DNA of 24,450 bases, taken from the NCBI GenBank assembly GCA_017619585.1, contig JAFZSA010000020.1:1-24450 (forward strand), in the 5' to 3' direction. The stretch is from Bacteroidaceae bacterium (GTDB lineage Bacteria; Bacteroidota; Bacteroidia; Bacteroidales; Bacteroidaceae). The notes beneath the pieces were generated by a model. That model ran no database searches, was not told the origin of the DNA, and saw only the letters and a list, made by a program, of their open reading frames with translations. A program made the translations under genes and the position numbers. Shown piece after piece: positions 7,718 to 16,288 of this stretch (positions are counted from its first letter, which is position 1; every line of letters begins with the position of its first letter).

Positions 7718-9934
7718 GGGATTCATGCCATAGTAGGGCGCATAGAATGCATTTGTTCCGCCGGTCAAGTGCTGTGCCATAAAGTAGAAGCGGAAGTGCT
7801 TCAGGTGTGCATTCAGGTACACATTCACAATCGGCTGTCCTCCCATCTTCTGACGTTCCAGACTTGCATCCTGCACGGCAAACTGCTGTATGCTGGGTGA
7901 GTAATCCAATCCGTAGTATTTGGTGAAGTAACGCATATCGCCACCCATCTGTATGCGCAGAATCTTGGCAATGCGGAAGAGCAGGTACAGGTTGGAGTAC
8001 ACGTTTACGGCTGGTAGCGGCAGAACATCCTGATTTGATGAAGTCTGGAAGGCCAGTTCGTTCTCCCAATGCAGCAATCCCCATCTCATATCCTGAGCAA
8101 CAGAGGCTCCTATTACCTGTATGCTACCGCTATTCTGGTTTACTGCCACGGCATGTGACAGGTTGGTAGGCAGCAGAGGCTTGTCGGGGTCAAGGATTGT
8201 GTTCTGCATGCCAAAGTAGGTGTAGTTGGTAATGTTCTCGAATCCGAAGTTCAGACGTGTACCGAAGTTCTTCAGGCGTATCGTTCCCTCGAAGCGGGTA
8301 CGGAGCTGTCGGGCCAGGTCGTCATTATCCCACCAGGCATGCTGAGAGTGGTAGTGGCGGAAGAAGAAGTCGGGCTTCTCATTCTTGATCATTGCCTTGA
8401 GGTCTATCAGCAGGCTGTCTTTTTTGCCTAAGCGGAACTCCCAGTTGGTGCTGCCGTTTACTGTCAGGTCGCCCACTTTCTGACCCGTCAGGAAGAATTC
8501 CGAGTTTACATTAAAGTGCAGCAGTTTGCCTTGTGTGCGTGCCAGTTCACCTCCTATGGAGAGGTCGTTCTCGTTGTAACGCTGCATCTCCATGCCATGC
8601 GGATTGTCCATGAGCAGCTTGTAGGTCCTCATGTTATGGGTGGCAAAGAAGGTCAGTCCCATGGCAGCCCATTTGTTAAAGCCCTCGCGCAGTGCCAGTC
8701 CGAAGGTGTTGCGTATGCTCATGGCCCCCGTCATGTCATAGACATTGTTCAGTTCGCCATAGTAGTTGTCTGTGTAGTATTTGTCGCTGGATGACTTGGC
8801 AATATAGGTATGAGTCAAGTCACGCATGTCAAACGTGTGTATGATACTGCTGACGGGTATGAATTCCTTGGGCGGAATTTGCTGGGACAGCCATTTGGTG
8901 GTCAGTGAGTCCACCATCAGCTTGCGTGCCAGCGTGTCGGTCCTGAGTGCCTGCTGTACGCTGTCGGGCAGATCTGAGAGCAGCTCGTTTGCCGAGGGTA
9001 CCTTTGGCTTCAGGGAATCAGGAACCTCTAAATCGCGATAGAATCCCAGATTGAACTTGTGCGTCAGGTAGAAATTCCTCTCGTGGTTACGGTTCCAGGT
9101 GTCGGAAAGCATAACGGGGATATCCGTAGTAGCATAGTCCTGTTCCAGGGTTTCCGGCTCACGGATGTACTTGTCATCCTCCATGCCACCGTTTTCAAAC
9201 ATCTTCAGGTGATTGACGTTGGCGTATGCGTGAATATTGTAGCGGTCTCCGCGGTAGTAGCCGTAGAAGGTGCTTCCAAACGAACTGGTTGTTGAATTCA
9301 CGAAATAGCCACGTCCGTACAGATAGTCAATCTTGAAACCCAGTCCGGCATTCTTGTTGATGTTTGTGGCAAAATAGGCACGGACACGGTCCTCGCCGTT
9401 GATTTTGCCGCCCACGGAATGGTATGCCAGATTGGTAATGGGGCTGAGAGTATTGGTAAAACGGAACTCCTTCAGACCGCCGGCACGGAAGTAACTGAGG
9501 GGACGCAGGAAGAGGAAGTCGTCCGAGTCATCCGTCCTGTTCATGTAGATGCGGTTGTATCGTGGCGTTCCTGTGTTGCCTAAGAGGCTGTATTCCCCTT
9601 TATATCCGTCTGTATTATTGAAGTTCTGGAAGTTGTGCACAACCGTGTCATTGTTCTCGGCATCTATCACAGTACCTAATCGTGGTTCCAGCACCCATTG
9701 GAACATGCCCTGGGGTATGAACTTCTGTTTCTGGTGCTTGGTGCTGTCTCGGCCCCATGTAGTACGGTTTCCTGCCTGGTCGTAATAATCGCCATTCTCT
9801 GTGTACTCGTTGTCGTTGCCAAGGCGGTTATTCTTTGACGGTAGTCTGCCGTTGGTGTTAGACTGGTTGTACTGTGCATTAGCCTGAAGGCCCATGCACA
9901 GTAATAGTATAGCTAAGAACAGGTTATGCTTCAT
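7676..9934 (-). CDS. Putative outer-membrane porin (Porin_10 family)
   Basis: The 752-aa protein has a signal peptide (MKHNLFLAILLLCMGLQANA) and a long polar, Asn/Tyr/Asp-rich N-terminal region. Many amphipathic beta-strands with alternating aromatic residues follow, and it ends in an outer-membrane-type strand with aromatic residues close to the terminus (LSWNFIN). Length and wording (IYMNRTDDSDDFLFLRPLSYF; YFGMQN) fit the Bacteroidota putative porin family Porin_10 (earlier DUF4289). It would form a beta-barrel for small-molecule passage; the solute is unknown. It is the last gene of the efflux/LytTR unit, 6 bases after the small membrane protein, so it is probably regulated together with the tripartite pump. 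Its 3' end overlaps the convergent membrane-protein gene by 42 bases. Confidence 0.8.
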   Translation of the reverse strand: MKHNLFLAILLLCMGLQANAQYNQSNTNGRLPSKNNRLGNDNEYTENGDYYDQAGNRTTWGRDSTKHQKQKFIPQGMFQWVLEPRLGTVIDAENNDTVVHNFQNFNNTDGYKGEYSLLGNTGTPRYNRIYMNRTDDSDDFLFLRPLSYFRAGGLKEFRFTNTLSPITNLAYHSVGGKINGEDRVRAYFATNINKNAGLGFKIDYLYGRGYFVNSTTSSFGSTFYGYYRGDRYNIHAYANVNHLKMFENGGMEDDKYIREPETLEQDYATTDIPVMLSDTWNRNHERNFYLTHKFNLGFYRDLEVPDSLKPKVPSANELLSDLPDSVQQALRTDTLARKLMVDSLTTKWLSQQIPPKEFIPVSSIIHTFDMRDLTHTYIAKSSSDKYYTDNYYGELNNVYDMTGAMSIRNTFGLALREGFNKWAAMGLTFFATHNMRTYKLLMDNPHGMEMQRYNENDLSIGGELARTQGKLLHFNVNSEFFLTGQKVGDLTVNGSTNWEFRLGKKDSLLIDLKAMIKNEKPDFFFRHYHSQHAWWDNDDLARQLRTRFEGTIRLKNFGTRLNFGFENITNYTYFGMQNTILDPDKPLLPTNLSHAVAVNQNSGSIQVIGASVAQDMRWGLLHWENELAFQTSSNQDVLPLPAVNVYSNLYLLFRIAKILRIQMGGDMRYFTKYYGLDYSPSIQQFAVQDASLERQKMGGQPIVNVYLNAHLKHFRFYFMAQHLTGGTNAFYAPYYGMNPLTICFGLSWNFIN

Positions 9935-9940
9935 CTTCCT

Positions 9941-10180
9941 CTACAATACAAAACGGATAAAGAACTCCGCAATTTTCAATAACATGCCAACGCCAATAAT
10001 AACCAGGGCATACATGTGATGGTTGTTGTCCCAGAAATATACCACCAACCCGATGGCTGCCAACAGCAGGAAGACAGAATTCAGGATCTGTCTGATACGG
10101 GTGTGGTCAGCCTTGCTTTGACGTTTACGGCGGATACGCTCAACTTGTTCTTCCAGGGTAAGTTCCTCTGTCTTACTCAT
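9941..10180 (-). CDS. Small two-helix membrane protein
   Basis: This 79-aa protein has a charged N-terminus (EELTLEEQVERIRRKRQSKADHTRIRQ) followed by two hydrophobic segments, about residues 31-49 and 56-78, separated by DNNHHM. It is probably a helical-hairpin inner-membrane protein. No family function is known to me. It is tightly placed: 11 bases after the DUF4468 gene and 6 bases before the porin, which argues that it is a real member of the operon. Confidence 0.72.
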   Translation of the reverse strand: MSKTEELTLEEQVERIRRKRQSKADHTRIRQILNSVFLLLAAIGLVVYFWDNNHHMYALVIIGVGMLLKIAEFFIRFVL

Positions 10181-10191
10181 TCTTTATATAT

Positions 10192-10836
10192 TTAATCCTC
10201 TACAATACCTTTGCGAACCTTCTTTGCAGGAGCTTCTGTGGCAGGTTTTGTTGCAGCTACCTCGAAGGCATCCATGCAGTCCTCGAAGATCTGCTCAACG
10301 CGGTCTATGGTCTTTATACGGAACTTGGCGCAAGAGGGGTATATCTTGTCGCCTTTCTTGTTCAGGGCCTGAGAGTCTGTAATCCACTCCTCGCCTTTAT
10401 AGGTTTCGCCGTTTTTACCCTCCTGATCCTCGTTGTAATAATAGCTGATCTGCGAGATGGCCAGTTTTACCTTGTCACCCTCTACAGATGCCTGCAGCTG
10501 ATAGATGAAGCGGGTACGGTCCAGATTAAGGAACTTGTCCTTGAAGATCATGTACTCTTCAACCTTAGCAACAATGGTACCGTCCGTTTTGCCGTCGCTC
10601 ACGATGCGGGTACGATGCTCGTGGATAGCAGGACCTACCACAACATTTTTTACATAGGAGCTTAGGGTAGTGAAGATGTCGTCTTTCTGCATGCCGGGAA
10701 CGCTGAATGATTTACGGAATACAATTACTCCATTCTCTTCGGGCACGCCGCCCTTCAGGTACTTGGCATCTACTGGTCCCTTTGCTACTGCCATCAGGGG
10801 CAGCATAAGCATGAATGCTAAAAATAACTTTTTCAT
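10192..10836 (-). CDS. Exported DUF4468 domain protein
   Basis: The 214-aa protein begins with a signal peptide (MKKLFLAFMLMLPLMAVA). An alpha/beta domain follows (about residues 38-180), with the DUF4468 pattern: a start like GVIVFRKSFSVPGMQKDDIF, a central basic strand (HRTRIVSDGKTDGTIVAKVEEYMIF), and IYQLQASVEGDKVKLAISQISYYY. DUF4468 proteins are Bacteroidota envelope proteins with a TBP-like fold and no established role. The tail is Ala/Lys-rich (PATEAPAKKVRKG). It lies 21 bases after the LytTR gene in the same unit, which suggests an accessory role at the periplasm. Confidence 0.8.
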   Translation of the reverse strand: MKKLFLAFMLMLPLMAVAKGPVDAKYLKGGVPEENGVIVFRKSFSVPGMQKDDIFTTLSSYVKNVVVGPAIHEHRTRIVSDGKTDGTIVAKVEEYMIFKDKFLNLDRTRFIYQLQASVEGDKVKLAISQISYYYNEDQEGKNGETYKGEEWITDSQALNKKGDKIYPSCAKFRIKTIDRVEQIFEDCMDAFEVAATKPATEAPAKKVRKGIVED

Positions 10837-10857
10837 CTTAGTATGTTGTTAGAATGT

Positions 10858-11208
10858 TTAAATTAACGTGTATTTCTCTATATAGGAGAAGAAGTCGTTA
10901 CGGTATCCTACACTGATAGGAAGGTTGTTTCCTGCAATGCTGACGGATCCCTTGTTGATATAGTCAATCTTACTGGTCTGAATAATGTATGTGCGGTGTA
11001 TGCGCATAAACTGCGGCTGCGGCAGACGTTCCTCCATTGTCTTCATTGTCATGAGTATCATTAGTGGACGCTGGTCCTGAATGTGCAGTTTCAGATAGTC
11101 CTTTATGCATTCTACATACAAGAGTTTGCTTAGTTCCACCTTCACCAGGCGATGGTCGCTCTTTACGTAGAAGAACTTGTCTATAGGACTCTTCGTTTCA
11201 TTTTCCAT
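10858..11208 (-). CDS. Stand-alone LytTR DNA-binding regulator
   Basis: The 116-aa protein is almost entirely one LytTR domain. It starts FFYVKSDHRLVKVELSKLLYVE, continues DYLKLHI, then MTMKTMEERLPQPQFMRIHRTYII with the conserved RIHR(T/S)Y, and ends LPISVGYRNDFF. Classical LytTR response regulators have an N-terminal receiver domain and about 240 residues; no receiver or phospho-acceptor Asp is present here. LytTR proteins bind direct-repeat DNA sites as dimers. Its place between the ABC permease and the DUF4468 gene suggests that it autoregulates this efflux/porin operon (inference). No partner histidine kinase lies in the window. Confidence 0.88.
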   Translation of the reverse strand: MENETKSPIDKFFYVKSDHRLVKVELSKLLYVECIKDYLKLHIQDQRPLMILMTMKTMEERLPQPQFMRIHRTYIIQTSKIDYINKGSVSIAGNNLPISVGYRNDFFSYIEKYTLI

Positions 11209-11247
11209 ACCTTTCTGTATCTCTCTTTACCTATATATATGTGTTGC

Positions 11248-12468
11248 TTATTCGTATCTCAGTGCTTCTATGGGGTCCAGGCGGGCAGCCTTACGGGCTG
11301 GTATGATACCGAATACCAATCCTATGCATGCGCATACGCCGAAGCTGACCAGCACGCTCCATATGGGTACTGTCGCCGGGAAGCCTATGGATTTGGCTAT
11401 CCACGTAAACAGGTATCCCAGTCCTACGCCCAGGAGTCCTCCGCTCAGGCTTATCATCACGCTCTCTATCAGGAACTGTCTGCTGATGTCCCTGCCTCGG
11501 GCACCCACGCTCATACGCAAGCCAATCTCCCTGGTACGCTCTGTAACGCTTACCAGCATGATGTTCATGATACCGATACCTGCTACCAGCAGTGAGAAGG
11601 CTGCTGCCACTACCAGAACCGTCTGCAGGGTTTCCATGGTACTTGACATAGTCTCCATCATCTCCTGCTGGCTGCGGATGTTAAAGTCGTCTTCGCCGCC
11701 TTCTTTTATCTTGTGGTTTATTCTCAGTATCTTGGATACCTGTTCTATGGCATCGTTGCTCAGGTCCTCCGTCATTACGCTCAGGTTGAAGCTGTTGAAG
11801 TGTGTCTGTGCAGCAATACGCTTCATGACGGTTGTGTACGGAGCTATAATGACATTATCCTGGTCCATACCCCAGTTGTTGTATCCTTTGCCTTTCAGTA
11901 CGCCAATGATGCGGAAGGGGATGCTCTTGAATCTGATGACCTTGCCGATGCAGTTGGCATTCTTGTCACCGAATAGCTCCTGCACAACGGTCTTTCCCAC
12001 AACGCATACCTTGGCGTTCTTGCGTACATCTTCTTCATTGAAGCACTGACCTGATTCAATGTCCCATAGCTTGATGGTCATATAGTCAGGACTCTCACCG
12101 TACATGGTAGAGTTGGTGTTCTTGGCTCCGTAGATGACCTGTCCGCCGGATGTTACCTCGGGGCTGATACGTGTTATCAGACTGGCACCGTCGCGTATGG
12201 CCTCGTAGTCGGCTTGCTTCAGTGTCTGCATGGCAGAGGGGTCCAGGCGTACGCCGCCTCTCATCTCTCCGCCGGGTCTTACTGTCAGCAGATTGGTTCC
12301 CCATTTCTGCAGGTCGGCGCGTATGCTGTCTTTAGAGCCTTGGCCAATAGCCATCATGGTAATAACGGCAGCCACACCTATGATGATACCCAGTGTAGAG
12401 AGGAAGGTCCTCCATTTATTGCTCATGATGGCCGTCAGGGCCACCTTAAGTAGGTTCTTCAGGTTCAT
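11248..12468 (-). CDS. MacB-like ABC transporter permease
   Basis: The 406-aa protein has one N-terminal transmembrane helix (about residues 18-42, FLSTLGIIIGVAAVITMMAIG). A large periplasmic MacB_PCD domain follows (about 43-280), then three C-terminal helices of the FtsX domain (from about residue 285). The signature TERTREIGLRMSVGARGRDI sits after the second helix and IIPARKAARLDPIEALRYE at the end. This is the standard MacB/LolE-type mechanotransmission topology. The ATPase gene lies 15 bases upstream, so the transporter is encoded as two polypeptides rather than the fused MacB of Escherichia coli. Likely cargo is a peptide, lipid or drug moved through the TolC-like channel. Confidence 0.92.
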   Translation of the reverse strand: MNLKNLLKVALTAIMSNKWRTFLSTLGIIIGVAAVITMMAIGQGSKDSIRADLQKWGTNLLTVRPGGEMRGGVRLDPSAMQTLKQADYEAIRDGASLITRISPEVTSGGQVIYGAKNTNSTMYGESPDYMTIKLWDIESGQCFNEEDVRKNAKVCVVGKTVVQELFGDKNANCIGKVIRFKSIPFRIIGVLKGKGYNNWGMDQDNVIIAPYTTVMKRIAAQTHFNSFNLSVMTEDLSNDAIEQVSKILRINHKIKEGGEDDFNIRSQQEMMETMSSTMETLQTVLVVAAAFSLLVAGIGIMNIMLVSVTERTREIGLRMSVGARGRDISRQFLIESVMISLSGGLLGVGLGYLFTWIAKSIGFPATVPIWSVLVSFGVCACIGLVFGIIPARKAARLDPIEALRYE

Positions 12469-12483
12469 ATCACTACTTTGTTT

Positions 12484-13236
12484 TTATTCGTCTTCAGGTT
12501 TTGGCAGATTGGCCAAGACCTCGGCTGCGTTCATAATATTGTTGTTGATGACATCCTCGCAGATATGCCCGTCCCTCAGTATGATGTTACGACTGCTGTA
12601 CTGTGCAATCTCGGGGTTGTGGGTTACGAAGATGATGGTTCTTCCCTGACGGTGCAGTTCCTGGAACAGTACCAGTATCTCATAGCTGGTTCTGGTATCT
12701 AGGTTACCCGTTGCCTCGTCTGCCAGGATTACGGCAGGGTTGTTCACCAGGGCACGGGCTATGGCTACACGCTGCATCTGGCCGCCGGACATCTGGTTGC
12801 TCTTGTGCTCCAGGCGGTCGCCCAGTCCCACTGCCTGCAGTGCCTTGATAGCTGCTTCTCTGCGCATCTTGGCATTGTAGGTGTTGTTGTACATCAGCGG
12901 CAGTTCCACGTTCTCTACGGCTGTTGTACGTGCCAGCAGGTTGTAGTTCTGGAAGATAAATCCAATCTTGCGGTTGCGTAGTATGGCGCGTTCGCTTCTC
13001 TTCATCTTACGTACGGGTGTGCCGTCCAGGATGTATTCTCCGCTGGTAGGGGTGTCCAGGCAACCCAGCTGGTTCAGCAAGGTACTCTTTCCAGAGCCTG
13101 ATGTACCCATTATGGTTACGAACTCACCCTCGTGTATCTTGAAGGACACTCCCTTCAGGGCATGAACCGTCTCGCTTCCTACCAGGAAGTCGCGTTTCAC
13201 GTTCTGGAGTTCAATAACTACCTTCTTGTCGTCCAT
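12484..13236 (-). CDS. MacB/LolD-type ABC transporter ATP-binding protein
   Basis: This 250-aa ATPase has a Walker A motif GTSGSGKST (residues 44-52), Q-loop [11 protein letters not shown] signature [14 protein letters not shown] (from residue 150), Walker [13 protein letters not shown] (169-180) and the switch histidine in FVTHNPE (His206). The length and ENVELPL wording match MacB/LolD ATPases. It pairs with the downstream permease, 15 bases away. It is separated from the upstream adaptor gene by an unusual 219-bp gap with nested dyads and octamer repeats. Confidence 0.93.
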   Translation of the reverse strand: MDDKKVVIELQNVKRDFLVGSETVHALKGVSFKIHEGEFVTIMGTSGSGKSTLLNQLGCLDTPTSGEYILDGTPVRKMKRSERAILRNRKIGFIFQNYNLLARTTAVENVELPLMYNNTYNAKMRREAAIKALQAVGLGDRLEHKSNQMSGGQMQRVAIARALVNNPAVILADEATGNLDTRTSYEILVLFQELHRQGRTIIFVTHNPEIAQYSSRNIILRDGHICEDVINNNIMNAAEVLANLPKPEDE

Positions 13237-13279
13237 CTTGTGTTCTTTCGGTTATTGTTCTGATATATTATTTGACCTT

Positions 13280-13451
13280 CTGAAGTTTCATCCGCTTTGT
13301 AGTTAAGAAGTTATGTAGTTATCGCTTCGCTCGTCCTTTCGGACAGTAGTTAAGCCATTACATTTACATGTCATGTTTTTGTTAGTAGAACTGATGGCTT
13401 AACTACTTAACTACTTAACTACCGACTACTTAACTCTTTCCGAAACTTCAG
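13280..13451. repeat. Nested inverted repeats with octamer array between adaptor and ATPase genes
   Basis: An outer perfect 10-bp dyad (CTGAAGTTTC at 13280-13289 and GAAACTTCAG at 13442-13451) encloses an inner perfect 14-bp dyad (AGTAGTTAAGCCAT at 13345-13358 and its complement at 13394-13407). The right side contains three CTTAACTA octamers (13398-13421) and a fourth variant; the left side has AGTTA spaced every 8 bases (13300-13320). A short GC-rich hairpin (GTCCTTTCGGAC) lies between. No gene is present in this 219-bp gap, and no TAnnTTTG promoter on the minus strand was found. Confidence 0.75.
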
Positions 13452-13455
13452 TAAA

Positions 13456-14637
13456 TTACTTCTTCTGCTGCTGGTTGCGGTTGCGGTTTCTGGGCTTAGG
13501 CATGAAGGGGTTGCTGTTCTGCTGTCCCTCAGCCTCGTCCATGTTAGGCATAGAAGTCTCAATATCCGTAATAATCTTTGTGCCGGCCTTCAGTCCGCTT
13601 ACCACCTCTGTCAGCATACCGTTGGTAATACCGGTCTCTACAGGCAGTGCCTTGATGTTAGGTCCTTCCTTGGTCCACACCTTCTTGGGGGAGTCACAGT
13701 CTGTGATAGTCTCCCCGTCGTTCAGCATAGCCTCGCTGGGTTTGAAGTGGAGTGCCTTGCTGGGGATGGTCAGAACGTCCTTACGTTCCATGGTGTAGAT
13801 GGTAACGTTGGCTGTCAGACCCGGTTTCAGCTTCAGGTCCTCGTTGGGAGCACCTATCACCACCTCGTAGGTAACAACGTTGCTCTCTGTTGTGGCCTGC
13901 TGGCGAACCTGGGTTACGGTACCTGTGAAAGAGTCGTTGGGGAAGGCGTCCACATTGAAAGATACGCGCTGTCCTTCCTTCACCTCGCCTATGTCAGCCT
14001 CGTCCACCTTGGCAATCACGCGCATGTCGGTCAGGTCCTTGGCAATCTTGAAGAGGGTAGGCGTGTTGAAGCTACTGGCTACTGTCTGTCCTTCCTCTAC
14101 CTCCTTGCTCAGTACCACACCGTCAATGGGGCTGGTGATGGTAGCATAGCCCAGGTTGGTCTCGGCGCGTTTCACGTTGTTGCGCTGGGTGGCAACTGTC
14201 TGCTGTGCCTGAACATAGGCCAGTCGAGCCTGCTCATAGTCATTGGCGCTGATGAGCCCCTTGTCATACAGGTTCTTGAAGCGCTCGTGGTTAGCCTTCT
14301 GGTATGCCAGTGTGCTTTCTGCGCTTGTCAGGTTGGCCTTGGCGCTGCTCAGATCGCTTATCAGGTTGGTACGGTCCAGTTCGGCAATTACCTGACCTGC
14401 CTTTACGGTGCTGTTATAGTCAACGTACAGTTTGCTTACGATACCGCTCACCTGTGTACCCACGTCAACGCTGGTAACGGGTTCAATGGTACCTGTTGCG
14501 GTAACACTGGTTACGATGTCTTGTTTTACCACCTCTTCCTCGTTGTATGTAAAGCTGGGTGCTTTTTTGCAGCTGCTCATGACAAATGCTGATAGCACAA
14601 GGGCAGATGCTGTCTGGATGAATCTTTGTCTTCTCAT
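13456..14637 (-). CDS. MacA-like periplasmic adaptor lipoprotein (membrane fusion protein)
   Basis: The 393-aa protein carries a lipoprotein signal (SALVLSAFVMSSC, lipidated Cys23). A lipoyl/barrel-sandwich half motif follows (GTQVSGIVSKLYVDYNSTVKAGQVIAELD), then an alpha-helical hairpin (about residues 85-160), the returning lipoyl half (ITSPIDGVVLSKEVEEGQTVASS), a beta-barrel and a membrane-proximal domain. This is the MacA/HlyD order. The C-terminus is a low-complexity Asn/Arg/Gln tail (about residues 378-393). It links the MacB-like inner-membrane transporter with the TolC-like channel. The gene follows the TolC-like gene by 31 bases in the same unit. Confidence 0.92.
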   Translation of the reverse strand: MRRQRFIQTASALVLSAFVMSSCKKAPSFTYNEEEVVKQDIVTSVTATGTIEPVTSVDVGTQVSGIVSKLYVDYNSTVKAGQVIAELDRTNLISDLSSAKANLTSAESTLAYQKANHERFKNLYDKGLISANDYEQARLAYVQAQQTVATQRNNVKRAETNLGYATITSPIDGVVLSKEVEEGQTVASSFNTPTLFKIAKDLTDMRVIAKVDEADIGEVKEGQRVSFNVDAFPNDSFTGTVTQVRQQATTESNVVTYEVVIGAPNEDLKLKPGLTANVTIYTMERKDVLTIPSKALHFKPSEAMLNDGETITDCDSPKKVWTKEGPNIKALPVETGITNGMLTEVVSGLKAGTKIITDIETSMPNMDEAEGQQNSNPFMPKPRNRNRNQQQKK

Positions 14638-14668
14638 CTTTTATAATGTATTGTTTTTTACTTCTGGG

Positions 14669-16006
14669 TTATAGGTCAATTTTCTCTCCTGTATAGAACT
14701 TCAGCAGCTGCATGTTCAGCAGGGTGTTGTATTTAGTCTGCAGCATGCTCTGCTCGGCGTTTATGACGTTGTCACGTCCCTGCAGCACGTCAACGGTGTT
14801 CTTCAGCCCGTTCAGGAACTGCTCGTTCAGCAGCTCATAGCTGGCTTCCTGACTCTTTACACGGGCCTTGGCAGCCAAGTAGCTCTGCTGGTTGTTGTTG
14901 GCGTTGATCCAGTATTGCTCTATGGTGTTGGATAGGGTAGTCTTCTTGTCCTGCAGATCCAGCTGCGAGTTCAGTTGCTGCAGCTTGGCGTTTCTGATGT
15001 TGCTGGCAATCTGTCTGTTGTCAAAGATGGGCAGGCTCAGTGTTACACCGGCACCCATGTTCAGGTTGTTCTTCATCTGGTTGCCCCAGTTGTTCTGGCT
15101 TCCTGAATAGTGGTTGCTACCCAGGCTGGCACTGGCACGCACAGTGGGGTAGTGGGCACGCTTGGCTATGTCCACCTGCATCTTGGCAGACTCAATGCCC
15201 AGTTCGGCGCTCTTAATCTCAGGACGGTTTGTCAGCGCCATGTTGTAGGCCTCCAGCTTGTTGGGTATTACGGCCAGCACCTTCTCGTCAGTGGGAATAT
15301 CCCCCTTGATGTCGAAGTCGCTGTTGATGTCCAGTTCCAGAAGGGCTTTCAGCTGACGCTTGTAGTTCTCCAGCTGAGCCTTGCTGTTGACAATGTCGTA
15401 GTTGGCACTGCTCAGCTGAGCCTCCAGCTGCACCACGTCGGCATTTGCCATCTGCCCCTGCTTCTGCATCTCCACGCCGCGGTCATACTGGCTCTGTGCA
15501 GTCTTCTGCAGCTGCTCGTTCACCTTCAGGGCCTCCTTGGTGTACATGATCTGCACGTACAGCTGTGCTATCTGCTCCTGAATGCTCAGCTCGCTCTGCT
15601 CTGTCTGCAGTTTGCTGATCTCATTCTGAATTTTCTGCTCCTGGATGTTCTTGTAGTCAATGCCGCCGTTCCACAGGGTTACGCTGGCATTCAGTCCGTA
15701 GCTGCCCTGGTAGGTGACGTTGTCGGCGGTGTTGATAACCTGGTCGCCCTGTACGGTTGACAGCACCTGGGTAAAGGGACGGTATCCTACGTTATGGTTT
15801 GTGCTGAAGCTGAGGCTGGGGAACAGGGCGCCCTTGTTCTTCCACAGGGCTACATCTCCTTTCTCCTCACTGATTTTGTTCTTCTGAATCTGTATGTTGT
15901 TCTTCAGGGCATAGTCAATGCAATCCTGCAGGCCCCAAGTCTGTTGTGCGCTTGCGCTCATGCTCAAGCCCATTAGCATACATGCAATCTTGAAAGTTTT
16001 TTTCAT
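14669..16006 (-). CDS. TolC-family outer-membrane efflux protein
   Basis: This 445-aa protein has a signal peptide ending SMSASAQQ and opens its mature part with WGLQDCIDYALKNNIQIQ, the usual start of the OEP fold. Two homologous halves follow, rich in long coiled-coil helices (SELSIQEQIAQLYVQIMYTKEALKV; LGIESAKMQVDIAKRAHYPTV), with barrel strands such as YQGSYGLNASVTLWNG. TolC proteins trimerise into a channel-tunnel across the outer membrane and periplasm. It is the first gene of the minus-strand unit, behind the promoter at 16047. It supplies the exit duct for the MacAB-like pump. Confidence 0.93.
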   Translation of the reverse strand: MKKTFKIACMLMGLSMSASAQQTWGLQDCIDYALKNNIQIQKNKISEEKGDVALWKNKGALFPSLSFSTNHNVGYRPFTQVLSTVQGDQVINTADNVTYQGSYGLNASVTLWNGGIDYKNIQEQKIQNEISKLQTEQSELSIQEQIAQLYVQIMYTKEALKVNEQLQKTAQSQYDRGVEMQKQGQMANADVVQLEAQLSSANYDIVNSKAQLENYKRQLKALLELDINSDFDIKGDIPTDEKVLAVIPNKLEAYNMALTNRPEIKSAELGIESAKMQVDIAKRAHYPTVRASASLGSNHYSGSQNNWGNQMKNNLNMGAGVTLSLPIFDNRQIASNIRNAKLQQLNSQLDLQDKKTTLSNTIEQYWINANNNQQSYLAAKARVKSQEASYELLNEQFLNGLKNTVDVLQGRDNVINAEQSMLQTKYNTLLNMQLLKFYTGEKIDL

Positions 16007-16046
16007 TGTCTTTTTGAATGTCTTCTTATGTAATATAATTTATGTG

Positions 16047-16054
16047 CAAAGATA
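16047..16054 (-). promoter_or_regulatory. Promoter core for the efflux/LytTR/porin operon
   Basis: Read on the minus strand the sequence is TATCTTTG, followed by C, 40 bases before the TolC start codon. No TTTG -33 element is clear at the expected spacing, so activation by a regulator, possibly the operon's own LytTR protein, is plausible. Confidence 0.65.
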
Positions 16055-16149
16055 CAAAAATATGTGGTCTATACGCTATTATACGTTAACCTTTTAACAC
16101 TTCTTTAAGTAAATTGGGGATATTTTTGGCATATTTTTCGAAGTCAGAC

Positions 16150-16180
16150 TTGTCGAGTACTGATTTTTGCCCTACCTTTG
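16150..16180 (+). promoter_or_regulatory. Promoter for ribE (TTG ... TACCTTTG)
   Basis: TACCTTTG (16173-16180) matches TAnnTTTG, and a TTG (16150-16152) lies 20 bases upstream as a -33 element. Transcription would start near 16187, so almost the whole 100-base leader consists of the heptamer arrays described next. Confidence 0.65.
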
Positions 16181-16193
16181 CATTTAACTTGGA

Positions 16194-16275
16194 GTTAGCG
16201 GTTAGTGGCTAGCGGTTAGTGGCTAGCGGTTAGTGGTTAGCGGTTAGCGAAATTTTGAATTTTGAATTTTGAATT
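16194..16275. repeat. Composite heptamer array in the ribE leader
   Basis: Eight consecutive 7-bp units of the GTTAGCG / GTTAGTG / GCTAGCG type (16194-16249) are followed, after one base, by three AATTTTG units (16251-16271) and a partial fourth. The array ends 13 bases before the ribE start. The same composite appears in reverse orientation near 23335-23383. Confidence 0.9.
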
Positions 16276-16288
16276 AAAATAGAATAAT

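Noticed and set aside
11177..12049. 290-codon plus-strand open frame opposite the permease gene
   Set aside because: Antisense shadow of a clear FtsX/MacB permease; Ser/Met/Thr-rich translation with no recognisable domain.
13747..14592. 281-codon plus-strand open frame opposite the adaptor gene
   Set aside because: Antisense shadow of a clear MacA-like gene; composition is Val/Leu/Gly-rich without motifs.
16181..16288. Possible FMN riboswitch upstream of ribE
   Set aside because: The leader is tandem heptamers and shows none of the conserved RFN-element helices by eye.
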